Origin: Cryptomeria japonica
Taxonomy: Eukaryota; Streptophyta; Pinopsida; Cupressales; Cupressaceae
Direction: 5' to 3'
Assembly (NCBI RefSeq): GCF_030272615.1
Contig: NC_081410.1
Coordinates: 138,548,849-138,610,848 of the forward strand
DNA: 62,000 bases
Made by a program: the position numbers and the translations under genes. This document shows, in pieces, positions 1 through 9,687 of this stretch. The first letter of the stretch is position 1, and the number at the start of each line of letters is the position of its first letter. The notes under the pieces were generated by a model. The model saw nothing but the letters and a program-made list of their open reading frames with translations, was not told where the DNA came from and did not search any database.

Positions 1-41
1 AAGTTATCTCTGTTGAACTTTGGACCTTCCCTCTTCATCAT
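1..41 (-). pseudogene. Copia gag, N-terminal codons (cut by window edge)
   Basis: Reading leftward from tandem ATGs at 41 and 38, the first residues (MMKREGPKFNRDN) match the gag start of COP-4 at 44304 almost exactly. The rest of the gene lies beyond the left edge. It follows the LTR and primer site in the usual order, so this is the 5' end of a minus-strand copia element of the same family as COP-4. Too little is visible to judge integrity. Confidence 0.75.
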
Positions 42-98
42 TACAATAGGATCTTTCCCTCAAGCGGTTAAGCTTACAACATAGAGGACCTAGAGGAT

Positions 99-110
99 GC
101 TTTGATACCA
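99..110 (-). other. Primer binding site, initiator Met-tRNA type
   Basis: The minus strand reads TGGTATCAAAGC, one base off the common plant copia site TGGTATCAGAGC, and lies two bases inside the LTR end. It fixes the polarity of the left-edge element as minus. Confidence 0.8.
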
Positions 111-112
111 AT

Positions 113-1609
113 TGATAACACAATGATGAACAGTGAGTACCAAGCCGGTACTGAGAGGGGGGGGGGTGAATCAGCACAGGTACAAAAAATTTTCCTGAAC
201 CTGTTTGATTACAAATAGTGAACTTGACTGGCAATCACTAACACCGGTCATAAACCAAATTACTACTGGTTAAGCACAATGAGACTGTGAAAGATATAAA
301 CTGGAAACACTTATCTTACCACACAACTTACACCCTCATTTCCATATTATCCTTGTGCATAAACATATATTCTATCATCAGAAATATAATAACATGCTAG
401 ATCAACATGATTCACCGCTTGACAGAAAACAACAAAGAATCACATGAAAAAGACATCACATATGACACATTTTTTCACGTGGAAACCTAGCTGGGAAAAA
501 ACACGGTGGGGATGAATACCCACAAGCTATTTTTGAACTCTTTAGAATTCTGCTCTGTTAGGAGCCTAGTCTGATTAAAGATTGTTATAACAGGTTCTGT
601 TAGGAACCGATCCTGTAAGGGACCACCCGGTTAAGGGTTAAACCTTGTTAGAGGATTTTAAGAACTCAATGGCTTTGAGTCACCCTGTTAAAGGATTTAT
701 AGCAAGCTAGTTAAAGCTACCCTGTTAAGGGATTTTCCAACTGTTGAAGTGACTAGAGATCAACAGGTATATTACAATGATCTGGTAATAGCACTCAATG
801 CCAATGCAGACCCACTTTAGTTCCTTTCTTCTTCATACACACTCTATAGGTATCAACCCTCTTATCCGGTCTGGCAAGAATCATGTATCTTTACACTTAG
901 ATACACACACAACATTTTCCAACAACTTCAACATGAAGCACAACATCGACCTTATAGGAAATAGATAGGTCGATAACATAAACCCTGAACCCTAAACATT
1001 TAGGTTGAACAATTCAGTCGGTTCAATCCTGACCATTGAACACTTTGTATTTGAATACAACGGTCTTGAACAGATCTCAAGAAATTCTCCATCATTCATT
1101 CTTCACCGCTTCTTGGAGGCGACAACCCATCACACGTTCTCCACCGTTTGTAGAGACTTTGCACATTCCCAAGGTAGATAGGATCAATCTCCTTCATGCA
1201 AGATCCTTCACATACATGAGACTGACATGGCAACATGATCTGATCTCCATTATAATGCTAACTCAACACACAATGCCATCGGTTGAATCACACAGGCTCA
1301 AAACACTTCAACCAGAAACCCTGAAGCTGAGACTACCAACCGGTAGTCATACCATATTAAACCGCTTCACCTTTAGCACATATACTGATTCTCAACATTA
1401 TACCGGTTCACTTTTCCAGTTGCTTAACTTCAATAAACCTGTTCACTCTTCATCATATTATCGATTCACTCTTCAGCATATTATCGGTTCACTCTTTCAG
1501 CATATTACCAGTTCTCTCTTGAGCATATTATCGGTTCATTCTTTCAGCATATTGACATCAATGACAACACAATATCATCATGTCAACATATTCTACACAT
1601 ATGCCAACA
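113..1609 (-). repeat. 5' LTR, family L1 (COP-4 family)
   Basis: It starts TGATAACAC and ends GCCAACA, and is collinear with the COP-4 LTRs at 38457-39991 and 44379-45859. Shared landmarks are the G-run hairpin at 149-174, the GTGG..CCAC block near 476-510, the reiterated CTGTTAGGG units at 540-745, the telomere-like CCCTAAAC motif near 980-1000 and the CATCAATG motif near the end. A 253-codon open frame inside (1036-1797) runs past the LTR end and has no retroelement or host signature. The flanking duplication cannot be tested because the other end is outside the window. Confidence 0.85.
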
Positions 1610-1757
1610 TACACATCTGGGAGCCTTATGGCTTATTACATTGTCTTAGGACCACCATGGACAACACCATGGATCAACACACATCCTACCACAAAACATC
1701 ACCATGGAACCACACACATCCAAATGATGCAAAAATGTATCCTAGTGCCCCTGCACC

Positions 1758-1955
1758 ATTAAGCCTTCTTCTACTTAGGATATCCTTACGAGCCTAAGCA
1801 AAATATGACAAAGGATCCAAATGATTAAGCCTTCTTCTACTTAGGATAGCCTTAGGAGCCTAAGAAAAATAGGGCAAAGGATCCAAACGATTAAGCCTTC
1901 TTCTACTTAGGATAGCCTTACGAGCCTAAGAAAAATATGGCAAAGGATCCAAATG
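1758..1955. repeat. 66-bp tandem repeat, three units
   Basis: Units start at 1758, 1824 and 1890 (each ATTAAGCCTTCTTC) and differ at only a few bases. A fourth start at 1956 breaks off after ATTAAGG. Nothing codes here. Each unit holds CTTAGGATA..AGCCTAAG, a weak inverted repeat. Confidence 0.9.
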
Positions 1956-3294
1956 ATTAAGGAAAGGTACTTGGGGGAGATTCCTTCTCGAGCACAAAAA
2001 CTAATTGATGATTGATTAAAGATAAAATTCTAAACCAAATTTCATAAAAGTGTTGACTTTGGATTAGGATTGATGATTGATGATTGGATTATAGGAATAT
2101 TGATTGATTGATTGGGATTTTAGGATATTTGATTAGGTTGATGTGCTAAGTCCTCAGAGGTGAGAATAAAATGATCATGGAAGAATGGATAGATGGTAGG
2201 AAGAAGGGGAAGGATACTTGGGATTGGATGAATGATTTGGACAAAGATATTGGTTGGAGATGGATGAGTATTTGGATGGGTGAAAACAGACCGGGGATTA
2301 ACAATCATTTGGATGAATAGAAATGGATAATTGTTTGGATGGAAGGAAATGGATTAGGGATTGACAATGAGGAAGATGGAATTTGAAAGAGGTTTGATTG
2401 CATACGGGGATGCTTGGACTTGTTTTGACTTGGCAAGAGATATCAAACATAGCAAAAACATTAGCCATTGACTCACATAAATAAATCAAGCACAACATGC
2501 TATCCTAGGAAATTGTCTGAGGAGGAAAAATTTTGCTTGCTGACTCAGGTAGACACCCAATAGCTAATCAGAATACGGCCTCTGAGGCTCACACAATGGA
2601 TTCTCAACGTCGTATTAGCTGACTCCAAATTCTAATGGGGGCACTATATGGAAAGTCTCTTGGGGGAGTTACTATCTCCCTTGCACAAAGATTATCCACC
2701 TTTCAGAGGTGAACCGGGTGGCTTCTATTCCCAGAGTCCTTAGTAAGGATTTCCGTTCAAAGACTAGCCTTTGTAGTCATGCAAGAACGATTGAGGCATA
2801 TAACTGTACAAAGTACCAGGCACAATGATAGTCACGCAAGCGTGATTTAGACCTCAAGGCTCCTACAAAGTGCTCAATATGACTATAACCTTAGATAGCT
2901 TCATCCTCCGAGATTTTCATCCCAAGAGGCCTATTTATTATATTGAGTTGAAATGCTTGGGTTTTAGCCATACTCACTTGGGTCGTTCCCCTCTCAACAA
3001 TGCCTGTGCAAATTGTCAGACAAATCAGGAAGGTAGACCCGCTAAGGGTAAAAACACACAAGAGAAATAGAGGAAAACATGGAAAGCATGGTGTTTATTT
3101 TAGTCCCACATGTTCATGATTTTCTATGCTAAGAATGGGAAAAAAGAAACTAGACTATTGAGAAGAAATAATCATTGACCAGTGTGTTGCATGAAAATAG
3201 ATTAGAAGTTTAGATTTAGCCTTGGACAAGTGAAAGTACCTGCAACCACTCTAAAATTGATCAATAATAAAAAATTCTTGAGGATACAGCGCAG
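1956..3294. other. Non-coding stretch, unidentified repeat DNA
   Basis: The first half is rich in TTGATTGATGATTGG-like simple sequence. Two places carry a similar purine block, GGGGGAGATTCC near 1973 and GGGGGAGTTACT near 2652, each followed by a related CACAAA segment, which suggests two diverged copies of one repeat. A 66-codon open frame at 2870-3070 has no recognisable domain. I see no gene. Confidence 0.5.
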
Positions 3295-3985
3295 GCACTG
3301 ATCCACAGACGGAGGTACTGAAGCGCGTGCATAGGCGTTGAAGCGGTTGCGTACATGCTAGAGAAAATCCGTGCACCTAACAAAACAACAAGTGGGGACC
3401 TCAAAATTTAAAAATTTAAATTCAACATTTATCTATCTTGCACGCACTGAACTATATCACATGCGTTGATGCACGTGCGCAAGCATTGCTCAACAAAATA
3501 TTAGTTAACCAAATTTGAAAATTCAAATTTTAAAATCGTCGAGCTTGCTGGTTCAACAGAGGCACTGAACTAGAGTGCACGCACCAAAGCACATGCGAAG
3601 GCGTTGATTTGTTTGTGAACCCGAGATGTAACTTATAGCCTTAAGCTAATACAAATAGGCTAAAAATCTAATCTAGATTTGTTTTTAAGTTCTTTTTAGA
3701 TGATACTTTACCGTGTTTATGATTTTTGATTAGTACAAGACTAAAAATTGAAAAATTTAAGCTTAAAAATGAGTGTCAAAAGACACTAAGGCGGACGTAC
3801 TAATGTAAGGACATACGAACTAATGTGTGGGCGAACACGCTATAATGCATGGGGAGATGTGCTAATCTGCAAAACCTGCAAAAAATTGGCGGTCAAAAAA
3901 TTCAAATTCAAATTGGAGGCACTGAAGCGCGTGCGCACACGCTGAAACAGAGACTCAGATGCGCCGATTTGTAGGCAGGCACGCT
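3295..3985. repeat. Degenerate arrays with about 21-nt spacing
   Basis: Blocks at 3295-3362, 3553-3610, 3783-3870 and 3908-3985 repeat a GCACTGAAGCGCG / CGCTAAAG / ACTAATG core at steps of about 20-22 bases. They are GC-rich islands in AT-rich DNA. The same spacing recurs in unrelated sequence at 19531-19715 and 59383-59571. Confidence 0.6.
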
Positions 3986-5038
3986 AAAGAGGAGATCTGC
4001 AATCTAAAAGTCACCACAACTCACAAAAATGGTTAGAAAAAAGATGTGGGTCCCACCAGGTGTGCCAAAATGAAGCAATGGAAATCTTGCAAGGTGGTGG
4101 ATGGTTACTTTAAACACAAATAAGCACATAAAACCAAATGAAATAAATAAACTAACTACTTATACCTTGCAAGAGAGAATCTCTCTTGTTCCTCTGATTG
4201 AGCAAATGATGAAGTAGAGGCGCCCTATTGCTCCACTTGATTGGATGTACTCTTCTTTGGGATGTGGATTGCTCTCCAAATGCACAACAATATTGGTGGA
4301 TGATTTGATAGGATTTCGATTTGGATTAGAATGATGTGTATGGGTGTGATAGATTGGGTTATGAGGGAAGATTTCAACATTATGATGGCATGATGGATGA
4401 TTTTGGATCTCAAATGGATAACATGAGGATATGATGGAAGTGGATGATTTGTGAGGAGAGAAGACTCCAATTTACAGATTGGAGGAGGCCAAAATTGATT
4501 TTCTTATGAAAGGATAAGATTGATTCAAGATAGTGGACATGGATCAAGGATGCATGGGGAGAATAAAGAGGAATATAAATTCCTTGGGGAGAGGGAAGAG
4601 AAATTAAAAATTCCAAAATAAAGGATGCATGGGGGGAATAAAAGAAATTTGAATTTCTTTGAAAGTCTCAAGGTTGATGTGACATGAGTGGAGGAATATA
4701 AAATGGGGAAAATAATGATAAGCATGCTTCTATAAGAGTTAATTAGGCTAAGTGGAGGTTAGAGAAATTTATTTTGTAGGAATCACTTTAGCTAGGTTAA
4801 TTAATTAAAATTAATTAACTAAGTGAGTTTTAGAAGAAATAATGGTTGAGGTGGCCTTTAGAAGAAGGGGAAATAATTTATTTATTTATAAATTATTTTT
4901 TGGACTATAGTGATAAGATTGATTGAATTTGATTCAATTAATTTTAAGAAGAAGGGAATTAACACAATTAAAGTAGTTAATTATGTTGACAAGCTTAAAT
5001 TGATTAAGTATTAACTTAATTAATTTAAGGTGGCTACA
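3986..5038 (-). repeat. Probable end of a gypsy-type LTR
   Basis: AT-rich non-coding DNA ends at 5038 in GGTGGCTACA. Read on the minus strand this is TGTAGCCACC, resembling the LTR start TGTAATAGCCACC at 57718. It abuts a truncated L2 LTR, so I infer a minus-oriented LTR that invaded or deleted part of L2. I could not find its other end or a target duplication. Confidence 0.4.
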
Positions 5039-5210
5039 CAACCAAGAAGAACAACAGTTCTCGAACTTTAACACTTTCAAAATAATAAAAAAAATAACTG
5101 CAAGACCAATAGAACATGATATATTTGCACCACAGACTTTTCAGGCCAACAACTATCCAGAATAACAAGTTTGACATCAATGACAATCACAACAACATGT
5201 ACTCCCAATA
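5039..5210 (-). repeat. Truncated 3' LTR of COP-3 (family L2)
   Basis: This aligns with the last 170 or so bases of the L2 LTR at 52501-53067 (shared CACCACA, CCAACAACTAT and TTTGACATCAATGAC). The terminal CA is TA here. It is followed at once by a polypurine tract on the minus strand, so it is the downstream LTR of a minus-strand element, cut on its left side. Confidence 0.7.
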
Positions 5211-5364
5211 ATCTCTCCCTTTGTCATTGATGCCAACACTTGACCAATATGAACACTCGACCAATCTGCAAAATATATTATTTTGAAATAGCAACAACTT
5301 CAACTCTCTCTTCCTCTCCAAAGTAACTTTCTCTTTCTCTCCCCCTTCATCATCAAAGGCAAAG
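5211..5364 (-). other. COP-3 3' untranslated region with polypurine tract
   Basis: The minus strand carries CAAAGGGAGAGAT directly before the LTR, and CATTGATG next to it pairs with CATCAATG inside the LTR. The remainder is CT-rich and non-coding. COP-1 is inserted after 5364. The last five bases CAAAG match only three of five bases (CAGGC) on the far side of COP-1 at 49215. Confidence 0.6.
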
Positions 5365-6693
5365 TGTTGGCAACAGCAATGAAGGAAAACTGAGAGGGGG
5401 GGGATGTGAATCAGTTTTCATTAGATCTACAAACTTAATCACAAATACGGATTTGACAAACTGCAACAAAACAAAGATAATAAAATTGAAAGCACAACAC
5501 ACAATACTAAGATTTTGATGTGGAAAACTTGGTTAAGAGAAAGACCACGGTGGGAACCTACCCACAATAAGATGATACTCTGCAGTAGTATGTGAAAATA
5601 TTACAATGAGGAATGCACATGCATTCAAGCACAGTTCCTAGAGCTCATTGCCTAAAAGATAATGACCTGGAAGGTTACAACCCTTAGGGAAGTCTCACTG
5701 ATTTACTACAAGATTCAGACTACAATCTGAAAGGAATGAATTGAAACAATAGCATCTCCAAATGCCTGATTACAGTTTCGGTTAAGCACAATGTTTTCTC
5801 TACAACACCAATCTCTGATCAATCACAATGCTGAAAGATTAATCGCTTGTTCACACATACACCACTCTCTGATAATGCATAAACCACCTCTATATCTAAA
5901 TTACATGACAATATCACCTATTTATACAATTCATCAACCTTGACAACAAGGTCGGCTAAACCCTCAAATCACAATTATAAAATTACATCACATGATACAA
6001 AGATCGACCACCAGACCAATATAATGATATACATGACATAACATCATCCTAAACCAAATATCCAAAAGAGCATCACCACCAAAAATCATGCCAAGATCAA
6101 CCGCAACATGCCACACCACCAGGAAAACCGCATAACATGAAGAACATCATCGATTCAGCAAAATCACCAAGAAATCACACAACGATCAATGTGGATTGCC
6201 AAAAAAAAGAGGACACAATTAGGAGAGACCAACAAGTATGTTAGAATCATCAGCAACAACTGCAACAACATTACTTATCAAATCTTCTTCGATCAACATC
6301 TGAACCTCAAGAACACGCAAACAACAACAACTGTCATGAATAAAAAATAATTTGCAGAGAACCCAATCACAAGCCATCTGAAATTAAGATAAACAAGACC
6401 ATCTCAAACAATCTCCTAAAACCCCAGTTCAAGATTTGATCACACCATAATATACCGAAGGAAATACTGAACTGTGCAAAGCACTGATCAAATAAACAAA
6501 CTGCAAAACTTGATCATATGATTTGATAAATTAAGCTTCCTGGTTCACCAAAACCAACACAAAAGAATATCATGATACTAAAGATATGCCATACATTGAA
6601 CCATAATCCCAATAAACCAATCTGCAGTCACTGAAGTAGGAATATATTGACATCAATGATAACAACATATCCTAGCAGCAACAATGTCCAACA
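5365..6693 (-). repeat. COP-1 3' LTR (family L3)
   Basis: It runs from TGTTGGCAACAG to TGTCCAACA. The U5 side has a perfect 8-bp stem AAAACTGA/TCAGTTTT (5386-5393, 5411-5418) around a G-run. The GTGG..CCAC block is near 5517-5552. CATCAATG near the end pairs with CATTGATG beyond the polypurine tract. Small open frames inside are not genes. Confidence 0.9.
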
Positions 6694-7019
6694 ATATCCC
6701 CCTTTGGCATTGATGACAACATAGGAATGTGAAAAACAATCAATGCAAAGAAAGAAATTATCTCCAACAAACTCCCCCTAAGATCAAGCAGATAATTTTT
6801 TTTTTCACATGCATCTCTCCCCCTTTGACAACAATGCCAAAGATAGAATACAAATAACCAAACTCTTTCTCTCTCTCTTAAAACATAAACATCAATCTTA
6901 GGAATCTCTCATCCTAAAGTACAGACTGCTCCACTAGAGGAGCATCATCGAATCACCAGTCCAGATAGAAGGATAAGGCTCTGAGATCCACCAGATTGAT
7001 GCAACTCAATGCATCTAGT
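6694..7019 (-). other. COP-1 polypurine tract and 3' untranslated region
   Basis: The minus strand has CCAAAGGGGGATAT abutting the LTR start, the normal plus-strand primer position. A second purine block (AAAGGGGGAGAG) lies near 6820. No coding sequence is seen. Confidence 0.8.
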
Positions 7020-7695
7020 TCTCATCAGGAGGGGTGGATACCCCTAACTTGTCCCTCAAATAGACAAATGTATCTGGAAGCAAAGGCTTAGTAAAAATAT
7101 CAACAATTTGTTTCTTTGTAGATACATACTCTAACTTTACTTCTTCACTGAATTTTTCTCTCAAGTAATTTTGATTGACACGTGTTTAGTCTTTGAATTC
7201 TGCACCGTATTCTTTGACATGTTAATAGCACTAGAATTATCACAATATATGACAATAGGCTCATCATAGATAACTAATATCTTTCAACATTTGCTTCATC
7301 CAAACTACCTGAGTGTAGTTACTAGTAGCAGCAATGTACTCAGCTTCAATAGTAGATAAGAACACTGAATCTTGTTTCTTATTACCATGAAACCAATTGC
7401 TTCCCCAAAAGAAAGCACCACTGGAGGTACTCTTCTGATCATCAACATCACCGGCCCAATCAGCATCGGTGTAAGCACATAACATAAAATCATCATTCCT
7501 CAGATACCACAAACCACAATCCATAGTTCCATTCAAGTATCTAAATATTCTCTTCACAATAGTGACATGACTCTCTTTCAGATCAGCTTGATATCTAGCA
7601 GCATTGCACACAACATGCATAATGTCCGACCTAGTATAGATGTCCACCAACCATAGACTTGTACAAGCTTTGATTAGCTTTCGGAGAATCATCAT
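7020..7695 (-). pseudogene. COP-1 RNase H region of copia Pol
   Basis: Read leftward, the translation gives the copia RNase H series YTDADWAGDVDD, KSTSSGAFF, STIEAEYIA and, past a stop, YCDNSSAINMSKN and DIFTKPL. RNase H degrades the RNA strand of the RNA-DNA hybrid during reverse transcription in the particle. Catalytic-type acidic residues (TDAD, EAE) are still visible. A frameshift near 7640-7690 separates it from the RT part, and a stop interrupts the end. The C-terminal copia motif DIFTKPL ends near 7050, and the frame dies at about 7020, just before the 3' untranslated region. Confidence 0.85.
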
Positions 7696-8250
7696 TCTTA
7701 AATAATTTGCAGCCAGTCACCATAGGAGTTCCAACCAGTTTGGAGTCTTCTAACCCAAACTTCTTCAGCAATTCCTTCACATATTTAGTTTGAGATATAA
7801 AAATACCTTTTTCAGTCTGTGAAATATGCAAACCTAAGAAAAATTTCATCTCACCTATCATAGACATCTCAAATTTTTTCTGCATATCACCAACAAATTT
7901 CATGCTCAATTTATCGTCACCGCCAAAGATAATATCATCAACAAAGACTTCAAAAATCAAGATGTTATCATTTTCAATCTTAAAGTACAAATTACTATCA
8001 ACAAGCCCTTTATTAAATCACAATTTCAGCAAATACTTATCCAATCTAGCATACCAGGCTCTAGGGGCTTGTTTTAATCCATAAAGAGATTTCTTCAGTT
8101 TACAACCCATATCTCCATCATCTGATAATGAAAATCCACCAGGTTGCTCATTGCAGACTTCTTCCTCAAGATCACCATTCAAAAAGGCAGATTTGACATC
8201 CATCTGATACACTTTAAAATCTTTATAAGCAGCATATGCAAGGAACAATC
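7631..8250 (-). pseudogene. COP-1 reverse transcriptase region
   Basis: The visible motifs in order are [13 protein letters not shown], the EEEV..EQP block, [12 protein letters not shown], then after a stop at 8015-8017 the catalytic box FVDDIIFGG and the copia-typical GTPMVTGCKL. The VDD aspartates are intact. The N-terminal third of a normal copia RT domain is missing because the reading frame enters directly from the pre-integrase region at about 8250. In an active element this enzyme would copy the genomic RNA into DNA inside the particle. It has a stop and a frameshift and cannot be functional as it stands. Confidence 0.85.
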
Positions 8251-8461
8251 TAACAAATTGAATAGAATTGATCTTAATAATAGAATCAAAATTAACATGA
8301 CACATTCTTCTATGCCATAACCAACTTTCATGAATCTGAGCAATCAAGCAACTTTTCTCACCAACATTCAAATGAAAAATATTACCTTCAGTCTTGGTTC
8401 TAGATGAAATCTCCATACCAGAGGCATTTAGGATTTTGCATTTACCATTCTTGAATTGCAA
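8246..8461 (-). pseudogene. COP-1 pre-integrase segment fused to RT by deletion
   Basis: One continuous frame carries the GAG-pre-integrase signature (SWLWHRRMCHVNFDSI) and runs straight into RT sequence ([14 protein letters not shown]). The CxxC half of the zinc finger, the whole integrase catalytic core and the INT-RT linker are absent. In COP-2 and COP-4 the same interval is over 1 kb. The junction lies near 8245-8265. The fusion stays open, so the deletion was in frame and may be older than the surrounding stops. Confidence 0.75.
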
Positions 8462-8475
8462 CCTTTGTCAACCAT

Positions 8476-9687
8476 CTATCCAACACTCAAAATATTATGC
8501 TTCAAACCTTCAACATACAAAACATCATCAATATTATGCTTACCATGAAAGGAAATATAACCTCTACCTCGGATCACACAGGTTTTGTCATCTTCAAATC
8601 TCACTATTCCACCATCATACCTTTCCATACTCACAAATTTTCTTTTATCACTGGTCATATGATGTGAACAACAACTCTCAATCACCCATTCATCCTTCTC
8701 TTCAACTTTAGTAGCTAAAGCTTTCTCCTCAACAATACAACTAGTGGAATCAACAGGTATCGGTCCATCTTCCTTAGTGGCAAGAAACACAATTTCATCT
8801 CCTTCTGATTCTTTATCTGGAACACCTTCATCAACAACATAGTAGCAATTATTCACATGCTTATACTTCTGATTAGTCTTGTAAGGCTCATCATACTTCT
8901 CATGCTTCTCATATCTATCATGCTTATCAAATTTATCATGCCTATCATATTTAGTCATTCTCTCTGGGAATCTAGAAGCAAAATGTCCTACCTTATTGCA
9001 AGAGAAACATTTTAGAGGTAATTTTCCATCATACTTACCGACTCCTTTAAGCAATCTCCAGAAAATCAACACTTCAAGCTCATCCAACTCTCTTTCTTTC
9101 TCTTCCATCTCTCTCCTATCTCTTTCATATCTGGATATTCTACAGACTTCAGGTTCATACTTCTTCTTTCCGAATATAGATTCTCTAAAAGTTGTCTCAA
9201 ACTTTCCATGTGATTCACCAAATTTTCTCCACTCAAATGTAGAAATCTTTCCAGCCAGCATATCTCTTGTCACTGTAGTCACACCCCAGATCTCATCAAT
9301 AGTAGCTACCTTATGTTTATAAGTAGGAGGCAAAGATCTCAGCACCTTAGCAACAATTTTATCTTCTTCAAGGGTTCCACTAACACATCTGATACCTAGG
9401 AAAAGATCATTCACCTTAGCCATAAAGGTATTTATGCTCTCATCTTCTCCCATTTTCAACATCTCATATTTCCCTTTTAATCTCTGCAACTTAGCAACTT
9501 TCACTTGTTTATCGCCTTCATATAGGGTCTCAAGCTTCTCCCAGATCTCATGTACGATCTAAAGTCCCATTACATTTGTCATCTCTGAACCAGTCAGGGA
9601 AATCAACAATGCTCCCTTCGCTCTAATATTATTTTCAGCTTCCTTGATCTCATCAGTAGTAACTGGTCCATTATGAGGAAAAACATA
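8476..9687 (-). pseudogene. COP-1 Gag (main part) and protease
   Basis: Gag packages element RNA, and the following aspartic protease would process the polyprotein. The retained gag helix region (KVAKLQRLKGKYEML) leads to a zinc knuckle CFSCNKVGHFASRF, in which the final Cys is Phe. The protease active site, normally D-S/T-G, reads WVIESCCSHHM, so both the catalytic Asp and the Gly are lost. An in-frame TAG lies a few codons before the long frame that begins at 9504. The right end at 9687 is where solo LTR L4a entered, and ACATA (9683-9687) is repeated at 12125. A frameshift follows at 8461-8476. Confidence 0.85.

Noticed and set aside
1036-1797. 253-codon open frame
   Set aside because: It lies mostly inside an LTR and runs into the 66-bp tandem repeat. 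Matching LTR copies do not keep it open, and it has no domain or codon-usage sign of a gene.
2870-3070. 66-codon frame with CxxC (CANCQTNQ)
   Set aside because: Single short frame, no homologous copy in the window, no gene context.
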